64,000 nucleotides of DNA from Balaenoptera acutorostrata (taxonomy: Eukaryota > Chordata > Mammalia > Artiodactyla > Balaenopteridae): contig NC_080075.1 of the NCBI RefSeq assembly GCF_949987535.1, positions 56,475,636 to 56,539,635 on the forward strand, in the 5' to 3' direction. Positions 11,629 through 21,690 of the stretch are shown here, piece by piece. Made by a program: the position numbers and the translations under genes. The notes beneath the pieces were generated by a model. It saw only the letters and a program-made list of their open reading frames with translations, was not told the DNA's origin and did not search any database. Numbering within the stretch: the first letter of the stretch is position 1; the number at the start of each line of letters is the position of its first letter.

Positions 11629-12938
11629 TTTTTTTTTTTTTTATGAGTGGAATTGTATTCCTGTCTTAGTGGTTATTTGGCCTGAGGCTTCCAACACTGG
11701 AATTTGGTGGCTGTTGGGTAGAGCTGGGTCTTGGTGCTGAGATGAGGACCTCCGTGAGACCTAACTCCAGTGAATATTCCCTGGGATCTGAGGTTCTCTC
11801 TTAGTCCAGTGGTTCCAACACGGAGCTCCCACCACAGGAGCTTTGGCCCGACCCCCGCCTCGTGAAGCAAGATCCTGCAAGCAGCATGCAGTGGCAAAAA
11901 AAAAAAAGAGAGAGAACAATAACAAAGTAAAAAATAAAATTAGGCTAGGAAACTAACAGATATGTTAGAAAGAATATAAAAATAAAAATATAGGTGAATC
12001 AACAACCGGAAGGTACAACAGTACCACAATAGTAAAAAAGAGAAGGAGGGAAAAGAGAAAAAAAAAAAGGCAAGGGGAAAGGCCTTGGTTGTGGAGGGCA
12101 GGGCCTAAGCAAGGGCAAGGTTTGGGTGGTGGGTGGGGCCTATGCTTAGGACCCACAGGGCTGGAAAAGGCCCTGGGGGCTGTGGGGGGTGGGGCTTAGG
12201 CTCAAGGAACAGAAGGGGCCCAGGTGTGTCCCCCCACCCCTCATCTCAGAGGGCGGGGGACCTCACCTGGGAGCCCAGCAGGCTTCCTGGTCTCGAATGG
12301 GCGGGGCATTCCTGCTCCTCCTCTCCTCTCCTGCTCCTCCAGTCCTGGAGGGCCCCTCCCACCTGCCTCTCCTGTCCTCCCGTTGGCGTCCTTCCTATGC
12401 CCCCAGGACCAATGTGGCCAGGGGTTAGGGGGGCCTTGGAGGGCAGGGGACCGGCCTGGGAGCTCAGCAGGCTCCCAGGGCCCTAGTGGGCAGGGCAAAC
12501 ACCCTCTGCTCCTCTCCCACTCCTCCTGGAGGGTCCCTCCTGCCTGCCTCTCCTGAACTCCCCTTGGCCTCCTTCGTATGCCCCCAAGACCAATGCGGCC
12601 AGGGAGGTGGGGGTGCCTTGGAGGACAGGGGACCAGCCTGGGAGTTCAGCAGGCTCCCCGGGCCTGAGTGGGATGGGCAGTCACCCTCAGCTCCTCTCCT
12701 GCTCCTCCGGAGGGTTCCTCCTGCTTACCTCTCCTGATCTCCCTGGCCTCAGGGGCGCTGATCCTGTCTGGCCTCCACTTCTCCTCCCCACTCTGTCCCC
12801 CACGTCCTACCAGTTCACTTGGGGGCTCCTCCCATCTCCTTGGGTGTCAGGGTCCCTCACCAGTGGCTGGCAGGTGCCCTAGTGGGGAGAAGACGCTAAC
12901 TTGGCATCTTCTCACACCGCCATCTTGACTCTGCCCCC
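11629..12938 (-). promoter_or_regulatory. L1-A 5' UTR with internal promoter region
   Basis: This GC-rich 1.3-kb block lies between ORF1 and the 5' tip and would be the internal promoter of the element. It includes A-rich sequence just upstream of ORF1 (11897-12070), then G/C-rich sequence, a tandem-repeat section (about 12246-12790) and a 5' tip with an AAGATGGCGG motif. Plus-strand reading frames here (12133-12737) arise from its GC-richness and repetition and are not called as genes. Confidence 0.8.
12246..12790 (-). repeat. Tandem monomers of about 185 bp in the L1-A 5' UTR
   Basis: The anchor 'gagcccagcagg' at 12271 recurs as 'gagctcagcagg' at 12460 and 'gagttcagcagg' at 12642, giving periods of 189 and 182 bp. 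Each unit also repeats 'cctgcctctcctg' and 'tatgcccccaggaccaatg'-like blocks, though the third is truncated after the CTCCTG block. This resembles the monomer-array promoters of mouse L1 in layout only. Confidence 0.85.
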
Positions 12939-12952
12939 TAAAAACATATTCT
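12939..12952. repeat. Target-site duplication, right copy, of L1-A
   Basis: This is an exact copy of the 14 bases at 6510-6523, directly after the GGGGGC-type 5' end of L1-A (sense). Confidence 0.92.
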
Positions 12953-14510
12953 GCATATTAGTCCTTTGTCAAATATATGTTCCACAAATATTTTGTCCTA
13001 GTTTGTGGCTTACATCTTTATTTTCTTATTAACATCTTTTGATGTGCAGAAGTTTTTAATTTTGATGATGTCTAATTTATCCATTTTTTTCTTTTATATG
13101 AAGTTACTGCTTTCTTTGTCCTAAGAAACTTTTGCCTACCTCAAGTCATGAATCTTTCCTCAGTGTTTTCTTCTTAAAGCTGGGTGGTTTTAATTTTGGG
13201 TTTTTTTAATATAAATTTATTTTATTTATTTATTTTTGGCTGCATTGGGTCTTTGTTGCTGCGCACAGGCCTTCTCCAGTTGTGGCGCACAGGCTTCTCA
13301 TTGCGGTGGCTTCTCCTGCTGCGGAGCTCAGGCCCAGTCATGCGGTCTTCAGTAGTTGTGGCTCAAGGGCTCTAGAGCGCAGGCTCAGTAGTTGTGGCAC
13401 CCGGGCCCAGCTGCTCCGCGGCATGTGGGATCTTCCTGGACCAGGGCTCGAACCCGTGTCCTCTGCACTGGCAGGGGGATTCCTAACTACTGTGCCACCA
13501 GGGAAACCCAAGCTTGATGGTTTTAACTTTCACATTTAGGTCAGTGATATATCTGAAGTTACATTTTGTGTATGATTTGAAGTAGGGGTCAAGGTTCATT
13601 TTCTTTCTTCATTATGAACATTTAGTTATTCCAGCACCAGTTTGAAAAACAATAGCAACAACACAACTTTCCTTTACCCATTGTTTTGTACCTTTGTTGA
13701 AAGTCAAATGACTGTGTAAGTGTGGGTCTATTTCTGGCTCTCTATTCTGTTTCATTGATCTGTTTGTCAATACCACAGTATCTTTATTACTGTAGTTTTA
13801 TGCTAAGTTTCTAAGTCAGGTAGTGTCAGTCCTCCAACTTTGTTTTTTTAATATTGCTCTGAATAGTCTAGATGATTTGATTTTCCTATAAATTTTAGAA
13901 TGAACTTGTCAATTTACATTAAAAAAAACAAAACCTTGTGGGATTATGATTGGGATTACATTTCTATAGGTGAATTTAGGAACAGTTGATGTCTTCATAA
14001 TATTTATTTAGTCTTTTCATCATGAACTTATTTTCTTTCCTTTTATTTAGATCTTCTGTCATTTCTCTCAACAATGTTTTTTAGTTTCTAGTGTAGAGGT
14101 CTTGCATATGTTTTATTAAATGTATTTTATTCTTTTCAGCACTATTGTAAATGGAATTTTTTTAACTTGTTGCTAATTGTTTGCTGCTAATATGTAAAAA
14201 CACAGTTGTTTTTTTATAGTAACCTTGTATCCTGTGGCCTTGCTAAATTCACTTACTAGTTCTTAGTATGTGTTTGTAGATTCTTTAAATTTCCCTATAT
14301 AAACAATTATGTTATCAGCAAATAGATGAAAGCTTTTCTACTTCTTTTTTAACCTTCATGCTTTTTATTTCTTTTTCTTGCCTATTACAATGGCCAGGAC
14401 TTTCAGTACTATGTTGAATAAGAGTGGTGAGAATGCGCATCCTTGTTCCATTCTTAATCCTAGCACGTGGTTCTCATTTTTTTAATATTAAATAAAATTG
14501 TGGTCTCATA
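12953..14510 (-). mobile_element. Older L1M, antisense, right part (ORF2), interrupted by a SINE
   Basis: It continues the L1 broken at 6509, with 'gatgtgcagaagtttttaat' and 'tctaatttatccattttttt', then antisense ORF2 RT sequence ('actatgttgaataagagtgg' at about 14409). A CHR SINE is inserted at 13198-13509. Divergence is much higher than in L1-A, as expected for the earlier insertion. Confidence 0.8.
13198..13509 (-). mobile_element. CHR SINE (tRNA-Glu-derived), antisense
   Basis: Read on the minus strand it has the GG-TTTCCCTGGTGG head, a B box in 'gggctcgaacccgtg' (complement), the tRNA-unrelated body and a TTTA-rich tail at the left. Flanks 13177-13197 and 13510-13530 agree at 18 of 21 bases and are its TSD. 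The three mismatches suggest this is one of the older copies here. Confidence 0.92.
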
Positions 14511-14739
14511 TTATAGTGATTGTATTTTTAGTGTTTGTTGTTTGAGAAGAGGCATATGTACACATGGATTTATAGACTTCTTGCAACAATTGACATCTCC
14601 ATGAGCACTAAATTAGCATTTTGCTCTGTGCAAAGCCAGTGTCTTTTTTTAATTTTTGTTTGTTTCTATGATGTAGTTCTAATGTGGTTTATAAGTTTTT
14701 CTATTTGCTTTCTAATATAAGCACAAATTTTTGGTTTCT

Positions 14740-14950
14740 GCATATCCCTTTTTAAAAGGCTAAATAATATTCCATCAAGTGATTGAACTGTAGTTTAGTA
14801 ATAGTAGTACTAGTAGGGGTTCCTTATGATGGATTCCTAGAAGTGGAATTACTCTTCCGAAGGGTTTGAAAGTTTATGTGGCTCTTAATATACATTGCCA
14901 AGTAACATACTGATTTGCAATGCCACCAGCAGTGTTCAAGCCTGAGAAAT
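14740..14950 (-). mobile_element. Probable old L1M 3' fragment, antisense
   Basis: Landmarks such as 'ctaaataatattccatcaag', 'gattcctagaagtggaatta' and 'gcaatgccaccagcagtgt' match the antisense C-terminal ORF2/3' UTR of ancient L1s. It is short and diverged. Confidence 0.55.
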
Positions 14951-15940
14951 CTTGAGTTTCTCCTGTCAGACACGACTTCCCTACCAGTTTTCACATGGGC
15001 TAGTTTATGCATGTGGAGCATAAAAGCCCTACCAGTGACTTCACCCTTCACTATGCTTCCTTTGGGAGTAGGCTTGTCTCTCAGAAGCAGGGTACTTGAG
15101 GACTTTTTCATGGGAAATTTCTCTACATGAAGTTCAACTCCTGACCTTTAAAATCTGGAGACAAACTGGTAATTTATCTACTTTTGCTTACCATCCCCAT
15201 TATCCACTTTGGAACTGTGATAGTCTTTTCTGGCTTTCAAGTATACTTAGTAGAGACATCACGCAACATATAGGTAGTTCAAACTTTCATATAGTGTTAA
15301 AAAAGTGTCTTCCCGAGGAAGAAAAGCCCACGATGGATGTGATTAGGTCATCACTGGTTTGACTTCAGTTCTGTAAAAGTAAGTTCCATTGCAGTAAATT
15401 TCATTTTTAGTTGTATTAGAAAAGCAGTAGGAACATAAATAGCTTTAATGCTACCCTACCATGATGTCACTCCCAGAAATACAACAAAATGTGAAGCCGT
15501 TAAGTCTTTTTACTTTTGTATTTATTATATTCTCTCTCACATTCATATTTTAGAAAACTGAGATCATGGTATTTTGTAACCTAAGTTAGTCATTAAGTGG
15601 TTTTTTAAAAGTCTACTTTTTTTTTGACTACTTTTATTATTTATATTACTTAAAAGTTTTATTTACATGTAGGGATTCTCTATTAAATATTAAAGTGTTG
15701 TATGGGCTGAATTTTTTCTAGTTTATTTAATTTTCTATCTGCTTATAATGCTATTATGTTTTTGAAATATGAATGTTTAATTTTTATGAAGTAAACCTAC
15801 TATTCTTTTTCTTGCTTTTATGCAAATTGATCTTCTCTTAAGATACCTGATTTCTAAGATCAATTCAGTGTTCCCCATATTTTTTTCATGTTCTTTATGG
15901 TTTCATTTTTTACTCTGTGAATTTTATTGCTGATGATTTC
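14951..15940 (+). other. Intron sequence, nothing recognised
   Basis: This AT-rich intron sequence has no transposon, exon or motif I can support. Short reading frames at 14915-15362 have no family resemblance. Confidence 0.5.
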
Positions 15941-15944
15941 ATTC

Positions 15945-16245
15945 ATCACTTCAAATGTACAAAGCACTGTGGTGGGGCCTGAAGAATATAAAAATGAATA
16001 GAGGTGATTTATAGTCCTAAGGAGCCTACCAAAATAGGGAGGATGAAACTTATTCACAAATAACCATAGTAGAGGTCAATAATTAATAAGGGTCCTTTGC
16101 AAAGCACAAAGTTGTTCACAGGAGAAAGATCTCATTTCCAGATAGGAGTTTCTTATAAGGTTTCTTGCAGGAGGTGACATTTGGGCTAGGTCTTTCAGCC
16201 AGTAGAAAGAGGAAAAAAGATGTTTAAAGGGTTGGAGACCGGAAA
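15945..16245 (-). mobile_element. L2 LINE fragment, antisense
   Basis: It resembles antisense L2 3' sequence: 'caaagcactgtggtggggcc', 'tagtcctaaggagcctacc' and 'gcaggaggtgacatttgggc'. It is very diverged. Confidence 0.55.
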
Positions 16246-16284
16246 ATATAGCTCAGGTCAGATTTGAGGATTAGTTAATAGTCC

Positions 16285-16520
16285 AATAAAAACAAACATT
16301 CATTGAATATTTCCTCATTACCAGGCACTTTAGAAGCATCATTTTGTTTAAACCCCACAGCAATCTTAACGAGGTTAGTACTATTAATATTCCCACTTCT
16401 TTAGGTATACAGTCTCTGATGGGTGAAGTAGATTGCCTAAGATAAGTCAGCTGGTGGAACCAAGATTTGAACCAGATCTGTGACACTCCAAAGCCGGAGC
16501 TCACAATTAAAAAGCTAGTT
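16285..16520 (-). mobile_element. MIR SINE, antisense
   Basis: The order of landmarks is that of a reverse-complement MIR: 'ttaccaggcactttagaagc', 'aaccccacagcaatcttaac', 'gaggttagtactattaatat', 'gattgcctaagataagtcag' and 'ccaagatttgaaccagatct'. Confidence 0.8.
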
Positions 16521-17157
16521 TGGAGCCAGATTTAAATGTAATAATAATGGTCTTTCAGATTTAAGGGAATCATACCCTTAAAGACAGTCTGTGTTCAGCA
16601 CAGAAATGTAACAAGGCTTGTGTTTTGTGTGCTTCTAAAGGAAAAAAACCCCCAGAATATCTGTAATATGCTAGCTTTGACTGTTATTCTCTATCATCAC
16701 ATGGCTGAAATTAGACTCTCTCTTTCTTCTGGAGAAAACATTACCTCCTCCAATAAAGGAAACTTTGCCTATTTATTTTATTAAGGGATCTGTAAGAAAT
16801 GGATTCTTCACATAGAGTATGTAGAACTTTATGCTGTTCTGCTGCAGGTATGATGTTTCCTGAGTATTGCACTGAAAAGAATTCCTTTCATTATGCCTTT
16901 TTAGAATGAGACATGTACATTTCAAAATAAGCAGGTTGATAGTGACCACATTTGGTATCTTCTCATTTTAAAAGACAAGGAGGGTGAAGAGCAGGAGTAG
17001 TGTACTCACCCTAGACTTGTACTCACCTCTGCCAGGAGATGTTTTTGCATAAGAGAGAAAGAGTAAAAGGGAAAATTTGAGGTCTTTAGTAAATGTCAGT
17101 TTAAAAACAGTAAGAAACTCCGTATTATAGAAGATATAAGGGGAACATGGGATTAAG
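16521..17157 (+). other. Intron sequence, nothing recognised
   Basis: No repeat or exon is recognised. The long minus-strand frame at 16968-17435 runs into the adjacent SINE and is not a gene. Confidence 0.5.
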
Positions 17158-17520
17158 AAACCTACTATTGGGCTTCCCTGGTGGTGCAGTGGTTGAGAAT
17201 CTGCCTGCCAATGCAGGGGACACGGGTTCGAGCCCTGGTCTGGGAAGATCCCACATGCCACGGAGCAACTGGGCCCGTGAGCCACAACTACTGAGCCTGC
17301 GCGTCTGGAGCCTGTGCCCCGCAGCGGGAGGGGCCGCGATAGTGAAAGGCCCGCGCACCGCGATGAAGAGTGGCCCCCACTTGCCGCAACTAGAGAAAGA
17401 CCTCGCACGAAAACTAAGAGACCCAACACAGTCATAAATAAATAAATAAAATAAATAAATAAAGTATTAAAAAAAAAAACAAAACTAAACTAATCTTTAA
17501 AAAAAAAAAACCTACTATTG
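17158..17520 (+). mobile_element. CHR SINE with TSDs, sense
   Basis: The tRNA-like head begins at 17171 (ggcttccctggtggtgcag), followed by the B box 'gggttcgagccc', the body and an A-rich tail of AAATAAAT units. The 13-bp TSD aaacctactattg is identical at 17158-17170 and 17508-17520, so the copy is fairly young. Confidence 0.95.
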
Positions 17521-17551
17521 CTACAGGTAAGTTTTATTTCAATAGTCCTTT

Positions 17552-17623
17552 GAACCCTTTTTGTTCTCAATCTCTTACTTGTTTCAGGAACCCTTTCTGT
17601 TCTCAATCTCTTACTTGTTTCAG
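17552..17623 (+). repeat. 36-bp direct tandem duplication
   Basis: Two adjacent 36-base units (17552-17587 and 17588-17623) both read gaaccctttNtgttctcaat and end in ttgtttcag. They differ at one position only. Confidence 0.93.
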
Positions 17624-17989
17624 GATCTTCTCACATTTAGCTGATTACTTTACATTCTACTTCACTGAAAAAATTGAGAGCTACCTTCCTTATAATTGTC
17701 TCCATATCTTTACTCATTCTGTCCCACACTTCCCCAAGCTACCCTTCCATCACTTGATTCTGCTTCTCTTCCCATTCTCACTTCTGACTGGTTGTCGCTC
17801 AGGACACTTGACCTTGGCATTCTCTTGGTCTCTCTGAGTCGTAGTTGCCTCACCTCTAAAAGTTGGTGTGGGGTAGTGTTAGGGTGACAGCCAAGTGAAT
17901 AAGTTCTTTTAACGTTGTAAAATGTTACGACTGTCTCTTGTATCTTTAATGTCTCCATAATTTATCCCTTTTGTTTTGCCCCAGAGACA

Positions 17990-18690
17990 TATTGTTGCTC
18001 TGGTCTCCCATTCTTCACTTCCTAAAAGCTAAAAGCAGCAACCACTTTTTATCTTACTTCCTCCTAGAACTTCTCTCTCAGTGCTCCTTTTTCTCATTGC
18101 CAGACTTCTCAGAATTATCTGCCTCTAATTTTTACTGTTTGCTTTCTTCCAGCCTTTATAGATTGGCTTCTATCATTACCACTCTTCTGGAATTTATTCT
18201 CTCAACTAATGACCTCCTGATTGTCAAAATCAGTGGCCTCTTTCTGTCCTTAAACCACTTACCCATTCTGCAACGTTTGACACCATCAACTTACTGATCT
18301 TCTTCCATGACTGTTTTCACATTCTGTCTTCTCTGACTTCTTCCTCTGGCCCTCTAAATGTAGATATTCTTCAAGTTTTTACCTTAGTCACCTTCTTCTT
18401 TTATTCTATATTTTCCCCTGAATGACTGCATCCACTCACATGACTATCTTTATCTCTCACCCCTCCACTGCTAATTCCAATCCTACATTTCAATATCTCT
18501 AGTCCAGGCCTTTCTCCTAAGCTCTAGCTCTCCTTTTCCATTTACCTGTGAGAGATTTTCTCATGAATATCTTAGCAACTCCAACTCAATATATCTAAAA
18601 CTAAAACTTGTATCCTCCTTTCTCCCTCCCTTTATAACTCCCTCTTTTCTTCCCACTAATCCTCCTCACCGGCCCCATATAAAAACAAGA
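17990..18690 (+). mobile_element. L2 LINE fragment (reverse-transcriptase region), sense
   Basis: The DNA follows the L2 RT coding strand: 'ctaatgacctcctgattgtc' (the NDLLI segment), 'gcaacgtttgacaccatcaa' (the AFDT segment), 'ggccctctaaatgtagatat', 'tgactgcatccactcacatg' and 'aatatctctagtccaggcc'. Frameshifts and stops are frequent. The 108-codon frame at 17971-18297 is an off-frame read of this repeat. Confidence 0.75.
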
Positions 18691-18789
18691 CAGACAAACA
18701 AAAAGGCTTGGTCTTCCTCTCTTATCCCGTGATGAATACTTAATGGCACTACTGTCTTTCCATTAATCAAGGCTGGAGTTAACAGATTG

Positions 18790-19640
18790 TTCATTCATTC
18801 ATTAAACATATACCTTCTGAGTGAGTACCTGCTGTATTCCAGGTACTGTTCTACAATCTTGGAGTACGTTCAAAGATCCCGGCTCTCAAGGAGACAGATG
18901 GTATACAACCAGCATAATAAATAAATTGTATAGTTGATAAAGGTGATAAGATCAGTGGGAAAAAGAGCAGAGTAATGGGGATCAGGATTACCAGGGTTAT
19001 GGATAAGGGCTTGCAAATTTAAGTAGGGTGGTCAGGGTAGACCTAACTGACAAGGTGACAGTTGAGCAAAGTCTTGATGGAAGTAAATGAGTTAGCTGTG
19101 CAGATATCTGGGGGAAGAGTGTTCCAGGAAGAGGGACCAGACAGTGTAAAGGCCCTAAGGTGGGAGCAGGTCTGGCATGATCAAGGAGTAGCAAGGAAGC
19201 CAGTGAGGCTAATGCAGAGTGAGCAAGGGAGAGAAAAATAGGAGATCAGGTGAAAAGGGCATTGGGAGGCTATTATAGGGACTTGGCCTTAATTCTGAGC
19301 CAGAATCAGGAGCCACAGCAAGGTTTTATGCTGAAGAGTGACATGCTCTGACTTACATGTTAAAAGGATCCTGTTGTTTGCTGTATTAGGGGGACTATAA
19401 GGAGTAATGGTAGAAACAGGGAGACAAGTTAGACTAAGTGCAATAATCCAGGTGAAAGATGTTGATGACTGAGACTAAAATAATAAAAGAGTTGGTAAGA
19501 AGTTATCAGATTCTAGGTATATTTTTTTTTTCTAGGTATATTTTTAAAGAAGAGTCAATATGATTTGCTGACAGATTGAATGAAGGGTATGAAAGACAGT
19601 AATTGTGGATATGAATGACAAAAATTATATGAATGCCAGA
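18790..19640 (-). mobile_element. L2 LINE fragment (3' end and ORF C-terminus), antisense
   Basis: It starts at the antisense L2 3' end (attcattcattaaacatata, ccaggtactgttctacaat) and proceeds through 'agggtggtcagggtagacc', 'gggggaagagtgttccagg', 'taaaggccctaaggtggg' and 'gcaataatccaggtgaaaga'. The last block encodes the ATIISRLDYC region on the minus strand in intact L2s. Confidence 0.85.
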
Positions 19641-19863
19641 GACACTGGAGGATGAAGTGGAAACTCGTTGTAAAGGAGGGGAATGGGGGAAGAGAGAAGT
19701 TTAAGAACTAAACTTTGATCACCACTCCCCAGTGGTGTCTTCTAGTTTCATGGCTTTAGGACAAAGACTGATATGGCATTATTTGTTTAATGAAAGAATA
19801 AATGATAGAAATAAAGAATGAAAGATGACTACATAGAAGACTGAGGAAACAGAACTACTTAGC

Positions 19864-20248
19864 AATTGACAATTTTATTTTTGTTTATTATAAATTTATT
19901 TATTTTTTTAATTTTATTTATTTTTGGCTGCATCGGGTCTTTGTTGCTGTGCACGGGCTTTCTCTAGTTGCGGCGAGTAGGACTACTCTTCTTTGCGGTG
20001 CACGGGCTTCTCATTGCGGTGGCTTCTCTTGTTGCGGAGCATGGGCTCTAGGCGCACGGGCTTCAGTAGTTGTGGCATGCGGGCTCATTAGTTGTGGTTC
20101 GCGGGCTCTAGAGCCCAGACAGTAGTTGTGGCACATGGGCTTTGTTGCTCTGCGGCATGTGGGATCTTTCCGGACCCGTGTCCCCTGCGTTGGCAGGTGG
20201 ATTCTTAACCACTGCGCCACCAGGGAAGCCCAGGAATTGACAATTTTA
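19864..20248 (-). mobile_element. CHR SINE with TSDs, antisense
   Basis: The body runs 19878-20234 with the head complement 'ccaccagggaagcccagg' on the right and a TTTATTT tail on the left. The 14-bp TSD aattgacaatttta is identical at 19864-19877 and 20235-20248. Confidence 0.95.
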
Positions 20249-21390
20249 ATAGAGCAAAATGAAGTGTCTAGCTTTATCCCAATTTAAATTTTTTTTTTCT
20301 GTAGTCTAAACTGGCTGAGGTCAATGCAGTTGTGTAAGCAAAACTGTTGATAGAACCTCTCGATCATCCTTTCTGCCATTGTGTTGAGTAAGTGCTTCTT
20401 TGAGAATCTTTTGTGGATTGAAGGGATTTTAGGACCTCCCCAAGTTAAATCCCAAGCCTCCACAGAGTATCGTGTCCAGAGCCTGGGCTTTCCTAGATTT
20501 TACAGACTAGAAAACAGAGACAGACCATGACAGAGGATTATTTCCCATTTTCTGCCGTCCTCCAGAAATTGCCACAGTGTCTCCATGTGTGAGTGAGTTC
20601 ATCGTGCTGGCTCTGCGGGCCCTGAGTGAAATCGCCAGCAGCCTGTGCGGGGGTTGCCACCCCCCACGCCTCCTCTGGTTTTGTCCTGCCATTCTGGTAG
20701 ATCAAGAGAGCCAAAGGCAAGTGTCCGATTTCCCCTTTTGCTTGAACGAGGTACCAGGAGGTAGTGCTTTGTGCTGCAGATTATGCTGATTGGTACATGT
20801 CACAGTGAGACCTGGCACTCTCCCAAAGAATCTGCTGCATTAAGAATTTGATTCACTCCAGATAGTTAAGCTTGAAAGTTGTTATGTTCTTGATTTAACT
20901 TGAGAAATGCCAGGAAATTTAATGTTAAGATTGTTACTCGGCACTCATTTTGATAAAGCTTTAGCTAGTATTTAATTGTTATTTCTATTTTTGGCCGTCA
21001 GGGAAAATTTTTAAAAGGTTAGTTTCTAGAAGTGGTTAACAGCCTGTGTAGCAGGAATATGACATGCAGCACCAAAATGATGGACTAGGTAAGTTGTATT
21101 TCAAGGGATGATTTATATCAGTATCTGCATTATTCTAATAGTAATGTGATATTTCCTTTATTACTGAGGATATACCTATTTCTGACCCTTAGATCAATGT
21201 GGAAAAGTATGTTTTCAGAGAGTAAATAACCATTAACTTAAAATTCAGGTCTGGAACAGGAGTAGTCATATAACCTCACAAAATATTTTCTTGGGGACAG
21301 GAGCTCTTCTGTACAAAAGCCAAGCACTGTTTATTCTTAATTTACAGAAAAAACTTGTGTCTGGTTTTTAAGACCAGAAGTTGCTCAAAC
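20249..21390 (+). other. Intron sequence, no repeat recognised
   Basis: No transposon is recognised. A locally GC-richer patch at about 20530-20780 holds overlapping open frames on both strands, but none has splice sites or resemblance that would support an exon. Confidence 0.5.
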
Positions 21391-21394
21391 AGTA

Positions 21395-21690
21395 CAAACT
21401 TCCAATTATAAGATGGATAAGTTCTGGAGATCTAATGTACAGCATGGTGATTATAGTTAATAATATTCTATTATATACTTGAAAGTTGCTAAGAGAGTAG
21501 ATCTTAAATGTTTCACCTCCAAAGAAGAAATGGTAATTATGTGACCCGATGGGGGTGTTAAGCTAATGCTGTGGTGGTAATCATTTTGCAGTTGTTAAGT
21601 GTATCAGCTCAACAGGTTGTACACCTTAAACGTATACAATGTTATGTGTCAATTATATCTCAATGAAGCTGGTGGGGAGAAAACCCACAA
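21395..21690 (+). mobile_element. L1MA-type 3' UTR fragment, sense
   Basis: The sequence has the characteristic sense 3' UTR of L1MA elements: 'ctaatgtacagcatggtgat', 'tatagttaataatattctat', 'tcattttgcagttgttaagt' and 'tatgtgtcaattatatctca'. Confidence 0.85.

Larger units (their letters stand above)
6524..12938 (-). mobile_element. L1-A: near-full-length LINE-1, antisense to SRBD1
   Basis: This 6.4-kb element runs from a poly(T)/TTAATA tail at its left end (the poly(A) end in sense) to a GC-rich 5' UTR at its right end, with a perfect 14-bp TSD. The order in sense is 5' UTR 11629-12938, ORF1 10746-11628, ORF2 6884-10687 and 3' UTR 6524-6883. Its sense 5' tip contains CAAGATGGCGGTG (complement at about 12916-12928), resembling the YY1 site at the 5' end of human L1. 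Both ORFs are broken, so it cannot move by itself. Its age is moderate: the TSD is intact but ORF2 has several frameshifts. Confidence 0.95.

Noticed and set aside
7501..12737. Numerous plus-strand open frames across L1-A (for example 8420-8815, 9479-9778, 11010-11366, 12133-12556)
   Set aside because: They are complements of L1 ORF2, ORF1 and the GC-rich 5' UTR and show no independent family resemblance.
17171..17260. tRNA gene suggested by A and B box in the SINE heads
   Set aside because: The heads are degraded tRNA-Glu-derived SINE promoters with TSDs; no cloverleaf is kept.
16968..17435. 155-codon minus-strand frame and similar Pro/Ser/Arg-rich frames at 29488-29781, 56323-56810 and 55930-56163
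   Set aside because: These are open frames through CHR SINEs, recurring with nearly the same sequence at every copy.
17990..19640. Twin-priming origin for the inverted L2 pair
   Set aside because: Twin priming puts the inverted part at the 5' side of the element; here the oppositely oriented piece lies next to the 3' end.
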